Both the position numbers and the translations under genes were made by a program. From assembly GCA_900543805.1 (NCBI GenBank), contig UQTE01000024.1, positions 1 to 32,431 of the forward strand: 32,431 nucleotides of DNA, read 5' to 3'. Every line of letters starts with the position of its first letter. Within the stretch, counting starts at the first letter, position 1. Under the pieces are notes generated by a model. The model worked only from the letters and a program-made list of their open reading frames with translations, was not told the origin of the DNA and did no database searches. Of this stretch, positions 1-7,913 are shown piece by piece. This DNA comes from an uncultured Sutterella sp. GTDB lineage: Bacteria > Pseudomonadota > Gammaproteobacteria > Burkholderiales > Burkholderiaceae_F.

Positions 1-49
1 AGACATCTTAAAAAATTTTCCGGGTGACTCCGTATTCCTGTATCCTAAT

Positions 50-1613
50 TTAGGTATCTTCCGCCGCCAGTGCGATCGCAGTGCCCGAAACAGCGTTTAC
101 ATTCTCAAGAGTTAACGAACCGACATGGAAGTGAGCGTTTTGGGCGTTGTAAACTCCGTAAGCACATTTATCCCCGGAAACTTCGGTGACAGACGCTGTG
201 TCGGCAAAAAAGTTTGCATGAGGAATGCTAACGGGGTGTGGGATTGTGACTGAATTGTTTATACCGAAAGCTGATCCACCGGAAACGTTAGTTACAGAAA
301 CTACATTTTGATTTACTTCGCCGGAAGCGTTGCCTTCAGAGTAGTTTTTTATGCCGGTGGCAATTCCGTCATCAGACGCATGGATGCCGGTAATGGATAG
401 AATGTTCCCTTCCCATTTTCTTCGGGCGACATCAACGCCGATGCTTTCTTTTGAGGTGGATGCTTCGTTGTCTTTTTCAGCTTTGCCTATGTTTTCGATG
501 ACAACTTGGTTTGTCTTCACGACATTGTTGTCTTTAGAATAGTTGAAGTTTAGGCCTGTAGAAGAATTGCCTGTTACGTGGCTGATGTTCAAACTATCGG
601 TATAGAAGTCGTCAACTTCGCCGGCGATATGAAGGCCCAGAGCCGAACCCTTTTCGGAAAAGACTTGCGAGACTGAAATTTCATCAAATTTGACGGTTCC
701 TTCACTGAATATTACGCCTGTCGCTTGTCCACCATATCCCCATAGATCCTCAGGGTCTCTGTTGGCATTTATGGAGTATACGGTCAGTTGCTTTCCGCTA
801 GCCGACATATCAAAGTCAGCTCCAGTGGCATCGCCTCCGATAACATTTGAAATGTTGATAATGCCGGAATTCTCGGAATTGGGGTCGACGGAAGATAGCT
901 CATAGATATTGTTGCTTGATTCGACCCAAAGCCCGACGCCTAGACCCTCTGGTCCTCCTTTAATATCGGAAATGTTTATTGTTCCATAGTTTACATTTGC
1001 ATTGAGAACCCTAATTCCAGATGCAGAGCCGCCGGTAGAAACGGATTTGATTTGGTTGATAATGATTTCTTCTGTTTTTAAGGTTTTTGGAGTATTGCTG
1101 GAGCTATTGTTGTAGTTGACTCCGTATAAGGAGTAATAATTTGGAGTATCTGTGGTTTGCTCTATATTTTTGATTGAAATCGATTTTAGGGGATTGTTTG
1201 AAAGGTCTCGATCGAAGATCCCGAGCGCGCCATTTGAAGCGCCAGTGAGGCTACCGTCGTTGATGTGAAAGGTGATATCCGATATCTCAATCGCATCAGT
1301 TCCGATCTCTGACGACTCATCAAGGCGCGTGAAATATTGTCCGTTAGATGCGTTGATTACTTCTTTGGGGGTTGGGCTGGTGAACGTTCCTGAAATTCTG
1401 GTGAAGAAACGATTGCTAGACAATAAGGAAGGAGAATTCGCTTCTACATGAATTTGCGATTGCAACGAGCTGTGGAACAAGCTCTCGGTATGTCCGACGC
1501 TGGCCTGAGCCTGGGCGACAAATGCGCTGCTAATGGCTAATGCGAGCAGAGTAGGGTTTCGAATAAAGTGGGATTGAATGTTTGTCGGGGGGGTGGTAAC
1601 CTGTTGATTTCAT
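50..1613 (-). CDS. Repeat-rich secreted surface protein (autotransporter-passenger-like), reading frame broken at a poly-C tract
   Basis: The long frame runs from 1480 (a TTG) down to a TAA at 50-52, 476 codons. It consists of about 30-40-residue units built on the pattern I-x-I-S-x-I-x-G followed by a G-rich turn (ISNVIGG, ISDIKGG, VTNVSGG), typical of beta-helical adhesin or autotransporter passengers. In the same frame upstream, about 1481-1560, lies a signal-peptide core (LLALAISSAFVAQAQA). That frame has no ATG. The only good start is the ATG at 1613, with AAGGA ten bases upstream, and it is one base out of frame. The mismatch falls at a run of seven C (1587-1593). With six or nine C the product would be about 520 residues and secreted. 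No beta-barrel follows within the window, so the protein may be truncated, anchored otherwise, or continue in another frame past the edge. Passenger-type fold fairly sure; function unknown. Confidence 0.6.
1587..1593 (-). repeat. Seven-base poly-C tract (G7 on the + strand) in the signal-peptide leader
   Basis: Seven consecutive G on the + strand read as C7 in the gene direction, 20 bases after the ATG at 1613. The distance from 1613 to 1480 is 133 bases, one more than a multiple of three. Loss of one C or gain of two therefore joins the start to the signal peptide and repeat domain. This is the arrangement expected of a slipped-strand contingency tract, here in the OFF state. A sequencing error of one base would give the same picture. 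Confidence 0.6.
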
Positions 1614-1736
1614 AGTGATTTTATCCTTTTTATATGTTTTGGCTGTAGGGTGGACGAAATTTCGCGATCGATGCGGTCATCGAACTATGCACCCTCCATC
1701 CTAGCACAAGGAAACTTCTACGGAAAATCCTGATTT

Positions 1737-2107
1737 TTAACTAGTCTCGTAGAGGATGATGCTGGTTCCTGTCGGCATGAGAGCCCGTTTGTCTTCCAAC
1801 ATTCCCAAGGCTTTCATCCCGGTTGCGAACGTCGGACGCGTGACGACGCAGGAGAAAGGTTTGTCGTTCTGCAACTCACGAACTTGATACCAAGAGTGAG
1901 TTCTTCGGGGTCGGTGCGTGGCCAGATACCTTTCTGTGCCCACAACCGCTTGACGCTACTGGCGTTTCTGGTTCCTTTGCACAGGTCGAGTCTTCCGAGG
2001 CGAATGCTACAATTCGTTGCTTCGGAGGGTGAGGGGCAACATGTTGCTGTTGGATGTGTCTGAAAATCCGTTCGCCTTTGGCTCCTTCCAACTAACGACT
2101 TCATCAT
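1737..2107 (-). pseudogene. Scrambled relic ORFs, possibly a decayed gene
   Basis: Three overlapping minus-strand frames (1737-1943, 1814-2107 and 1876-2091) each hold a protein-like stretch but none forms a gene. The most convincing piece is the last 45 or so residues before the stop at 1737, containing TRPTFATGMKALGMLEDK, which resembles a helix-turn-helix segment. It has no start or ribosome site of its own. I read this as a frameshifted remnant; the family is not recognised. The region overlaps the start of the plus-strand gene at 2106 by two bases. Confidence 0.25.
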
Positions 2108-2846
2108 GATTTCTCTGAAAGACCTTGGTTTTGAAATGCGTCCGGTCCCGACCCAGGACGGATCCGCCGTCCACCAACTGGAGACGCCTTTTCGGATCTG
2201 CCGGGACGCGCCGTTGGAAGCCTACGTTCAGACATTTGAAGGAGAGGTCCGGTTCTTTGATGAGGCCCTCAATCTGCACACGCTGCTTGCTCTCGGCATG
2301 AGCTTCGAAGAGGAGGCCGCATGGGACCGTCTTCAGGACGTCTTCCGGGGAACGGGCGTAGTTCTGCACCCTTCCGGTCTCATCGAAATGATTGCGCCGC
2401 GCGAACGAGCTGAGGAAGCCTGCGCCCGATATCTGCTGGCTCTGACGCAGCTCGAATCTCTGGTAACCGACAAGAACTGCCCGATGGACCGCGATCGCAA
2501 GGAATATGTCGCAAGGGCGGCGCTTGCCTTTCGGTGCCTTCTTCCCGAAGCGGAAATGGAATGTTTCCCCGTCGTGCAAACGGCGAGTGGTGCGATATCC
2601 TTTGATCTTCGCGTCGACGGCCGATACGTTGACGTTCTTTCCGTAGGTGCCGTGCGCTCTCACGTGGGGAAGGTCGAAGCCCTGCGGCTCGAGTGCATCG
2701 ACGTGCAGACCCATGCCGTCATCATCGATGAGGCGGACGCGTCGGGGAGGGCGGCTGCGGAAATGGAAGCGATCGGCGGGGCGGTTCCCGCTATGCTTCT
2801 CTCCAAACTGGAAGCCTCCCCCCTGAGGCCGAAGCGGCAACCGTAA
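2106..2846 (+). CDS. DUF1828-type protein
   Basis: A 246-residue soluble protein without signal peptide or membrane segments. Residues about 25-110 (ETPF, then EVRFFDEALNLHTLLALGM, then GTGVVLHPSGLIEMIA) fit the DUF1828 pattern, in which a beta-strand-rich segment is followed by a D-x-G-like turn and a helix. The C-terminal half (residues 130-230), with alternating hydrophobic strands such as VDGRYVDVLSVGAV, is where DUF1829 sits in relatives. The molecular role of the family is unknown; members are frequent in accessory and phage-related islands. No Shine-Dalgarno site is evident before the ATG at 2106. It stands alone between relic sequence and a LysR gene 83 bases downstream. Family assignment is moderately sure; a function cannot be given. 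Confidence 0.6.
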   Translation: MISLKDLGFEMRPVPTQDGSAVHQLETPFRICRDAPLEAYVQTFEGEVRFFDEALNLHTLLALGMSFEEEAAWDRLQDVFRGTGVVLHPSGLIEMIAPRERAEEACARYLLALTQLESLVTDKNCPMDRDRKEYVARAALAFRCLLPEAEMECFPVVQTASGAISFDLRVDGRYVDVLSVGAVRSHVGKVEALRLECIDVQTHAVIIDEADASGRAAAEMEAIGGAVPAMLLSKLEASPLRPKRQP

Positions 2847-2929
2847 CCCGAACCCGGTCCCGGCGGCATGCACCGCAACCGGGGCCCGTACATTCAGCGC
2901 CCGACTGTTTCCATAAACTTTCCCGACTC

Positions 2930-3874
2930 ATGCACCCCCACTCCCACCGCTACCTCTCCGCCATCCTTTCCGCCGGCAGCATCTCCAAAGCCGCCCAGAC
3001 GCTCGGCATCTCGCAGCCCTCGCTCTCGCAGTTCGTGCAGCGAATCGAAAAGGACCTGGGCGCCGAAGTCTTCGACCGCTCCACGCGGCCGCTCACCCTG
3101 ACGGAATCAGGGCGGATCTTCTTCGAAGCGGAAAAGCGCGTCGCGGAAATCCGCGAGGACTGCCGCCGCGCGGTGGAGGACATTCACGGGGGCGGGCGCG
3201 GACGCGTCGTGATCGGGGCGTCGGAATACCGGGAGATGTTTTTTCTGACGGAGGTGCTCCCCGTCTTCAGCGCGGCGCACCCCGGAATCGAGATCGCACT
3301 CGAAGAGGGGACGACCCGCGAACTCGAAGACTTCGTGTGGACGGGGAAGACGGACTTGTCGCTCGTCATTGCGCCCCTCGCGCAATCCGGACTCGAAGCG
3401 GTGGAAATTTATGAGGAGCGCCTCCTTCTCGCCGTCAACGAAAAGAGCCCGCTGATCGAAAAGGCCCGGGTACTCTGTCCCGAAGAACGCCGGGAGGACG
3501 AATTTCCGCCTTTCTCCTTCCGTCTTCTCGCCGACGAACCCTTCCTCGTCGTACGGGAGGGTCAGCAGATCCACGATCTCTACCGCACGCTCGTCGCCGA
3601 GACGGGCGCTTCGCCCAAGATCGTCCTGGAGAGCGAATCGCTTACCGCCGCCCTGGCGCTTGCGGGCGCAGGGCTGGGTGCCACGATCGTCACCGAAACG
3701 CTTGCAAGAAGAAGTGCGGCCGCCAAGCGCGTACGGTTCTTCTCGATCGAGCCCGCCGTGCCCGTCCGAAAGGTCGTGGCGGCGTACCGGCCGGCGCGCT
3801 ACTTGTCGAAGGCCGCGCGTCTTCTCATCCGGACCATGCAGGACGTCGCCAAGGAAAAGTTCGCCCGCGGGTGA
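2930..3874 (+). CDS. LysR-family transcriptional regulator
   Basis: This 314-residue protein has the LysR layout. An N-terminal winged helix-turn-helix occupies residues 5-65 (SISKAAQTLGISQPSLSQFV is the recognition region, followed by RIEKDLGAEVFDRS and LTESG). A linker helix and a two-lobed periplasmic-binding-protein-like effector domain follow (about 90-300; VVIGASEY begins lobe one, EPFLVVREGQ is in lobe two). It would sense a small molecule and control nearby genes. It converges on the tartrate dehydratase operon, whose last gene ends 116 bases downstream on the other strand, so that operon is a plausible but unproven target. The ATG at 2930 sets the usual short N-terminus; no strong ribosome site is visible. 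Confidence 0.88.
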   Translation: MHPHSHRYLSAILSAGSISKAAQTLGISQPSLSQFVQRIEKDLGAEVFDRSTRPLTLTESGRIFFEAEKRVAEIREDCRRAVEDIHGGGRGRVVIGASEYREMFFLTEVLPVFSAAHPGIEIALEEGTTRELEDFVWTGKTDLSLVIAPLAQSGLEAVEIYEERLLLAVNEKSPLIEKARVLCPEERREDEFPPFSFRLLADEPFLVVREGQQIHDLYRTLVAETGASPKIVLESESLTAALALAGAGLGATIVTETLARRSAAAKRVRFFSIEPAVPVRKVVAAYRPARYLSKAARLLIRTMQDVAKEKFARG

Positions 3875-3911
3875 GGAACGAAGCGTTTTCCAATCTCTCA
3901 CTCCCCAACGC

Positions 3912-3941
3912 AAAACGGGCGCCCGAAAACCCGGACGCCCG
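3912..3941 (-). terminator. Rho-independent terminator of the ttd operon
   Basis: CGGGCGTCCG pairs with CGGGCGCCCG around a six-base loop (ten pairs, one T-G wobble), followed by TTTTG in the minus direction. It begins 50 bases past the ttdB stop. It also lies 38 bases past the convergent LysR stop and may serve both. Confidence 0.75.
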
Positions 3942-3990
3942 CTCGCGCGAAGCCGCCGATCAACCGAGACCCGCGGCCAACGCTTTTCCG

Positions 3991-4611
3991 TCAATCGAAG
4001 TAGTCGACGTGCTTGTTGATTTCGTCGACGATCGGCTGCTTCTTTTCGTTAAAGACCTTCTTGTTCTTCTCGAAAAGATTGTCGCCCTTCGTGTCGATCG
4101 AAACGATCATCGGACCGAAGTCCTTCACGCGCATCACCCAGATCGACTCGGGCATGCCGAGCTCTTCCCAGTGGTGCTCTTCGACTTCTTCGACCTTGCT
4201 TGCGGCAAGAACCGCGCAGCCGCCCGGCCACACGCAGTGAAGGGCCTTGTGGTCGCGGCAGCCCGCTTCCGTGTTGGGGCCCATGCCGCCCTTGCCCACG
4301 ATGATCTTCACGCCCGTGTCGCGGATGAATTCGCGCTCGAACTTTTCCATGCGCATGGAGGTCGTGGGGCCGATCGAAACCACCTTGTAGCCGCTCCCCG
4401 ACTCGTCGCCGCAGGGGACCATGATGGGGCCCGCGTGGAAGATGGCCTTGCCAGCGAGGTCCACGGGGAGCGGACGGTGCTGCTTCACGAGGCGCATGTG
4501 AACGTCGTCGCGCGAGGTGATGAGGTAACCCGAGAGGTAGACGATGTCGCCGATTTCGATCCCTTCGAGATCTTCGTTTTTGATCGGCGTCGTGAGATGA
4601 TGCGTTTTCAC
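3991..4611 (-). CDS. ttdB: L(+)-tartrate dehydratase beta subunit
   Basis: This 206-residue protein matches the E. coli TtdB sequence as I remember it, closely and over its whole length: an LTTPIK start, [52 protein letters not shown], and a DPIVDEI-like end. It is the small, [4Fe-4S]-lyase C-terminal-type subunit of the class I fumarase family. With the alpha subunit it dehydrates L-tartrate to oxaloacetate. The start is the GTG at 4611, which shares the four bases GTGA with the alpha stop, so the two are translationally coupled. Longer in-frame starts would read into the alpha gene and are not family-like. A class I fumarase role is the alternative, but the sequence is nearer TtdB. Confidence 0.88.
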   Translation of the reverse strand: MKTHHLTTPIKNEDLEGIEIGDIVYLSGYLITSRDDVHMRLVKQHRPLPVDLAGKAIFHAGPIMVPCGDESGSGYKVVSIGPTTSMRMEKFEREFIRDTGVKIIVGKGGMGPNTEAGCRDHKALHCVWPGGCAVLAASKVEEVEEHHWEELGMPESIWVMRVKDFGPMIVSIDTKGDNLFEKNKKVFNEKKQPIVDEINKHVDYFD

Positions 4612-5510
4612 AGTTCCACCCCCTTGTAGGAAAGCAGTTCGTACGACATGTCGGCGTGGATGCGGATCGCGCCGCGGCGATGACCCCAGCAGCCGACCGA
4701 AACGCCGACGGCGAGGCACGACGGATGGCGCGCGGCCGTCTCGACGTTCACGCCCATGACGGAGCCTTCGCCCGTGAGGCCGCCCGGGCCGATGTTGATG
4801 GCGTTGAGGCCTTCTTCCACCATGCGTTCGAATTCGGCGGCGCGGGCGTTCGGGTTGTGCGAGCCCACGGGGCGCATGAGGGCGCGCTTCGAGAGGGTCG
4901 CGGCGACTTCGACGGAACCCGCGATGCCGACCCCCACGAGAAGGGGCGGGCAGGCGTTGACGCCGCGCTCGCAGATCGTGTCGAAGATGAACTGTACGAC
5001 GGCTTCATAGCCTTCAACGGGCATGAGGACCTTGGCGGTGCCCGGAAGCGAGCAGCCGCCTCCCGCCATGTAGGCGTAGATCACGGCGTCGGACGAATTC
5101 GGAACGATCTCAAGGTCGATCCAGGGAATGCGGTGGCCGGTGTTGTCGCCCGTGTTCTTCTCGTCGAAGATCTGCACGGCGTTGTGGCGAAGCGGGGCCT
5201 TCACCGTCGCGCGGCGCACGGCCTCTTTCAGGCAGGCTTCGAGTTCGTTTCGGATCGGGAAGTCGGCGCCGAGTTCGATGTGGTACTGAATGACGCCGGT
5301 GTCCTGGCAGAAGGGGACGTTTCGTTCCTTCGCCATTTCGAGGTCGGTGAACATCGCGTCGTAGACGAGCGTGGCGAGTTCGCTCTTCTGAACGCGCCGC
5401 ATGGCTTCGAGCTTTTCGAGAACGTCGTCGGGAAGGTGCTTGCCGAAGAAGGCCGTGAACTTCGCCATGACGTCCGTGAAGCGCTCGGTGAGCTGAGCTT
5501 GGTCGGACAT
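4608..5510 (-). CDS. ttdA: L(+)-tartrate dehydratase alpha subunit
   Basis: This 300-residue protein is the same length as TtdA and matches it through CQDTG (65-75 region), [50 protein letters not shown] and GCWGHRRG. Cysteines 68, 187 and 274 have about the spacing of the three ligands of the catalytic [4Fe-4S] cluster of class I fumarases. The fourth iron is free to bind substrate, which makes the enzyme oxygen-sensitive and suits an anaerobe. The start at 5510 has AAGGAG eight bases upstream; the in-frame extension to 5570 lacks a leader-like sequence. It is the first gene of a two-gene operon and overlaps ttdB by four bases. Confidence 0.9.
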   Translation of the reverse strand: MSDQAQLTERFTDVMAKFTAFFGKHLPDDVLEKLEAMRRVQKSELATLVYDAMFTDLEMAKERNVPFCQDTGVIQYHIELGADFPIRNELEACLKEAVRRATVKAPLRHNAVQIFDEKNTGDNTGHRIPWIDLEIVPNSSDAVIYAYMAGGGCSLPGTAKVLMPVEGYEAVVQFIFDTICERGVNACPPLLVGVGIAGSVEVAATLSKRALMRPVGSHNPNARAAEFERMVEEGLNAINIGPGGLTGEGSVMGVNVETAARHPSCLAVGVSVGCWGHRRGAIRIHADMSYELLSYKGVEL

Positions 5511-5809
5511 GGGTTTATCTCCTTGGGGTCGGGGATGACGGAGCGGTGCGCCTCGAAGAGGAGACCGCAACCAACTACGCCTACAGTCTAAGGAGAGCTA
5601 GTCCATAAGTCGAATATTGAAAATGTTATTTGTTCGATAGGGTATAGGCTATGGATTGCCGTTTTGCCTCGGCAGGGCGGGGAATGAGGGAAGAGCGTGC
5701 GCTGCGACGTGGATCGGACGGAGAGGTCGGCGGGGAGGCGGGAACAGCGTGCGGGGGCCGGAAGGGACGAGGGACCGCGGTCGGGGGGCGAAGTCCCGAA
5801 AACACGAAA

Positions 5810-5832
5810 CCCCGGACACGTACGATCCGGGG
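5810..5832 (-). terminator. Stem-loop with short T-rich tail
   Basis: CCCCGGA (5810-5816) pairs perfectly with TCCGGGG (5826-5832) around nine bases. In the minus direction TTTCGTGTTTT follows. It could be a backup terminator between the flavoprotein gene and ttdA. Confidence 0.4.
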
Positions 5833-5988
5833 CTCGGAACCGGAGCACTCCAAGAGAGAATGTTTGGAGCGCGTCCACAAGGAAAAATTAACGGTGGAGT
5901 GATTGTGCCGTCAAGCATCTCAGGGAAGAAAAAGGACACTCCCAAATCCTTTCTTCGTTGATGTGGTCATGCGGCGTACGGGCAGCGG

Positions 5989-6018
5989 AAAAAGGCCGAC
6001 GCGTTTCCGGATCGGCCT
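5989..6018 (-). terminator. Rho-independent terminator of the flavoprotein gene
   Basis: AGGCCGA (5993-5999) and TCGGCCT (6012-6018) form a seven-pair stem with a 12-base loop. In the minus direction the stem is followed by a T run (TTTTTCC, with the last stem base). It lies about 90 bases past the stop of the upstream minus-strand gene. Confidence 0.75.
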
Positions 6019-6109
6019 CGTGAGAGCCCGGTGCGGGCGGTCTCGGAACTTTGCCTCGCCGCCCCCAGAGAGTCGTCATGCCGACGACGCCCGGTCGCCG
6101 GCTTTGGGT

Positions 6110-7576
6110 TTACGCACCCGTAGCCGCAGATTCACCCGCAATGCGACCGTAGGTGAACGCGTCGCCCAAGGCGTTGCCGCCCACGCGGTTCGTTCCGTGG
6201 ATGCCGCCCGTCACTTCGCCCGCGGCGTAGAGCCCCGGAATCACCTTGCCGTGACGGTCGAGCACCCGGGCCTTGACGTCGATCTTGACGCCGCCCATCG
6301 TGTGGTGGCGCGCCATGCCGATCGGGCCCGCATAGAAGGGGGCCTTTTCGATCTTGTGCGCAAGCATGCGCGGCGCACGGCCGAGGGGATCCTTCTTCGT
6401 GTCGACGGTCTTGTTGTATTCCGCGATCGTCTTCTTGAGCTCTTCGGCGGGAACGCCGATCTTGCCCGCGAGCTCTTCGATCGTCTGCGCTTCAAAGAGC
6501 GTGCCGTCTGCAAGAGCCTTCTTGTTCGTTTCGCCCTGGAACTTGTTGTCCGCGGCAAAGCCGACCGAGTCGGTGAGCGGATAGACGGTCTGTCCGGTCT
6601 GCGCAAGCGTCGCGTCGCGGATCACGTCGCGGCGGGAGTCTTCGGCGACGAAGCGCTTCCCTTCCTTGTTGACGAAAATCGAGTATTCGATCACCTGGAT
6701 GAGATTGCCCATGGACTTTTGGCCGGGAGCGCGTCCGGGAATGCACTGGATGTAATCAAGCCCGATCGCAAGCGCTCCGATGTCCTGCATGGCGACGAGG
6801 ACTTCGCCCGTGGCGCCCGGCTGGTTCGTCGTGTTGAGTTTGACGAGGCGCGGGTCAAAGTAGGCGCACATTTCGGCGTTGTAGGAGTACCCGCCCGCGG
6901 TCGCGACGACGCCCTTCGCGGCGCGCCAGTATTCCTTCTTGCCGTTCACTTCGACTTCGACGCCGAGGACGCGGCCTTCCGACGGATTTTCGCGGATGAA
7001 GGCCGTCACTTTGTGGCCCGTGAGGACTTCGCCCTTGAGTTCCTTCAGGCGCTTCAGCATCGCTTCGATGTAAGCGTAGCCCTTCTGGCCCTGCGGGTTG
7101 CGGCAGCGCGGCCAGAGGCCGCCGTAGATCTGATAGATGGGGGTGAAGGTGACGCCGAGCTTGCGGAACCATTCGACCGTTTCGGGCATCTTTTCGGCGT
7201 ACTGGGCGACGAGCGCCGGGTCGGCGCGGAAGTCGCCCGCGGCGAGCGTCTGTTCGGTATGAAGCTTCGGGGAGTCTTCGATGCCGGCCTTCTTCGCTTC
7301 TTCCACGATGGCGCCGTTCATGCCGCCGCCCGACACCATGGTGTTGCCGCCGGGCATGCCGAGCTTTTCAAGGATCGCGACCTTCGCGCCCTTTTCCAGC
7401 GCCGTGATGGCGGCGGCGAGACCCGCACCGCCTGCGCCCACGATGATGACGTCGACGGTGTGATCCCACTTCTTGGGAATCGAGCAGAGGTCGGCGGCGT
7501 GCGCCGCGCCCGTGAGACCGACGGCCGCGACGGCGGCGGTGGAGCCGAAGAACTGACGACGGGAGATGTTGCTCAT
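6110..7576 (-). CDS. Tat-exported FAD-dependent reductase (fumarate reductase/flavocytochrome c flavoprotein family)
   Basis: A 488-residue protein. Residues 5-11 (SRRQFFG) are a twin-arginine signal, with likely cleavage after AHA near 28, so the folded enzyme is periplasmic. An FAD-binding Rossmann motif GAGGAG is at 47-52 and GGNTMVSGGGMN follows. The C-terminus has HHTMGGVKID and the flavin-closing motif AAGEVTGGIHGTNRVGGNAL. These are hallmarks of the fumarate-reductase-like flavoproteins that reduce fumarate, urocanate, methacrylate or other enoates as terminal acceptors. No haem (CXXCH) or FMN-binding domain is attached, so a separate electron donor is needed. The substrate is not predictable by eye. 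The start at 7576 has AAGGAG seven bases upstream; a 120-codon in-frame extension upstream is not family-like. It is transcribed singly, upstream of and in the same direction as ttdAB. Confidence 0.88.
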   Translation of the reverse strand: MSNISRRQFFGSTAAVAAVGLTGAAHAADLCSIPKKWDHTVDVIIVGAGGAGLAAAITALEKGAKVAILEKLGMPGGNTMVSGGGMNGAIVEEAKKAGIEDSPKLHTEQTLAAGDFRADPALVAQYAEKMPETVEWFRKLGVTFTPIYQIYGGLWPRCRNPQGQKGYAYIEAMLKRLKELKGEVLTGHKVTAFIRENPSEGRVLGVEVEVNGKKEYWRAAKGVVATAGGYSYNAEMCAYFDPRLVKLNTTNQPGATGEVLVAMQDIGALAIGLDYIQCIPGRAPGQKSMGNLIQVIEYSIFVNKEGKRFVAEDSRRDVIRDATLAQTGQTVYPLTDSVGFAADNKFQGETNKKALADGTLFEAQTIEELAGKIGVPAEELKKTIAEYNKTVDTKKDPLGRAPRMLAHKIEKAPFYAGPIGMARHHTMGGVKIDVKARVLDRHGKVIPGLYAAGEVTGGIHGTNRVGGNALGDAFTYGRIAGESAATGA

Positions 7577-7913
7577 GGATGAACTCCTTTTTGGGGACGG
7601 GGCGGGGCGGACGGAGGTCGTATGACAGTGGGATCCGCCCCGCGGACCCGTCAAGAGAAAATGCTCTTCTTGCAAGTTCATGGTAGGTGAGGGAGGACGG
7701 AAAGTCATTCGATCTTTCCCTATGGTTGATGTGCAAAATCGTGAATGAATGTTCCAAAATGTTGATATTCTGAAGGTTTTTGGGAGGTGGTGTCCGACAC
7801 GATTTGCGGAGGTATTTTCCCTTCTTTCCCAAGGATTTCGTTGACGTATTCCCGGCGGGCGATCGATAATTTTTCCTTTTCCTTTCATTCTCTCCCAACT
7901 CCGTTTTAACCTC
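7577..7913. other. AT-rich divergent promoter region
   Basis: About 340 bases between the divergent flavoprotein and DUF262 genes, clearly richer in A+T than its flanks. It contains the promoter at 7841-7870 for the rightward operon. No gene is seen. The composition shift at about 7660 marks the probable left edge of the DUF262 module. Confidence 0.5.
7841..7870 (+). promoter_or_regulatory. Sigma-70-type promoter of the DUF262 operon
   Basis: TTGACG (7841-7846) and GATAAT (7865-7870) are separated by 18 bases. The start of transcription would fall near 7877, leaving a short leader of about 37 bases before the ATG at 7914. Confidence 0.6.

Larger units (their letters stand above)
5511..6109. 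other. Intergenic region upstream of ttdA
   Basis: About 600 bases without a convincing gene. It should contain the ttdA promoter; a weak candidate on the minus strand is TTCGAC and TAGACT, 18 bases apart, near 5590-5617. ATAG-N8-CTAT at 5637-5652 is a LysR-like dyad. The rest holds two hairpins (listed separately) and GC-rich open frames with no family resemblance. Confidence 0.5.

Noticed and set aside
2007..2873. Long minus-strand frame over the DUF1828-type gene
   Set aside because: It lies wholly antisense to a gene with family resemblance and has arginine/histidine-rich shadow composition.
5903..7582. 559-codon plus-strand frame over the flavoprotein gene
   Set aside because: It is the antisense shadow of the clearly recognisable reductase; no start signal or family motif.
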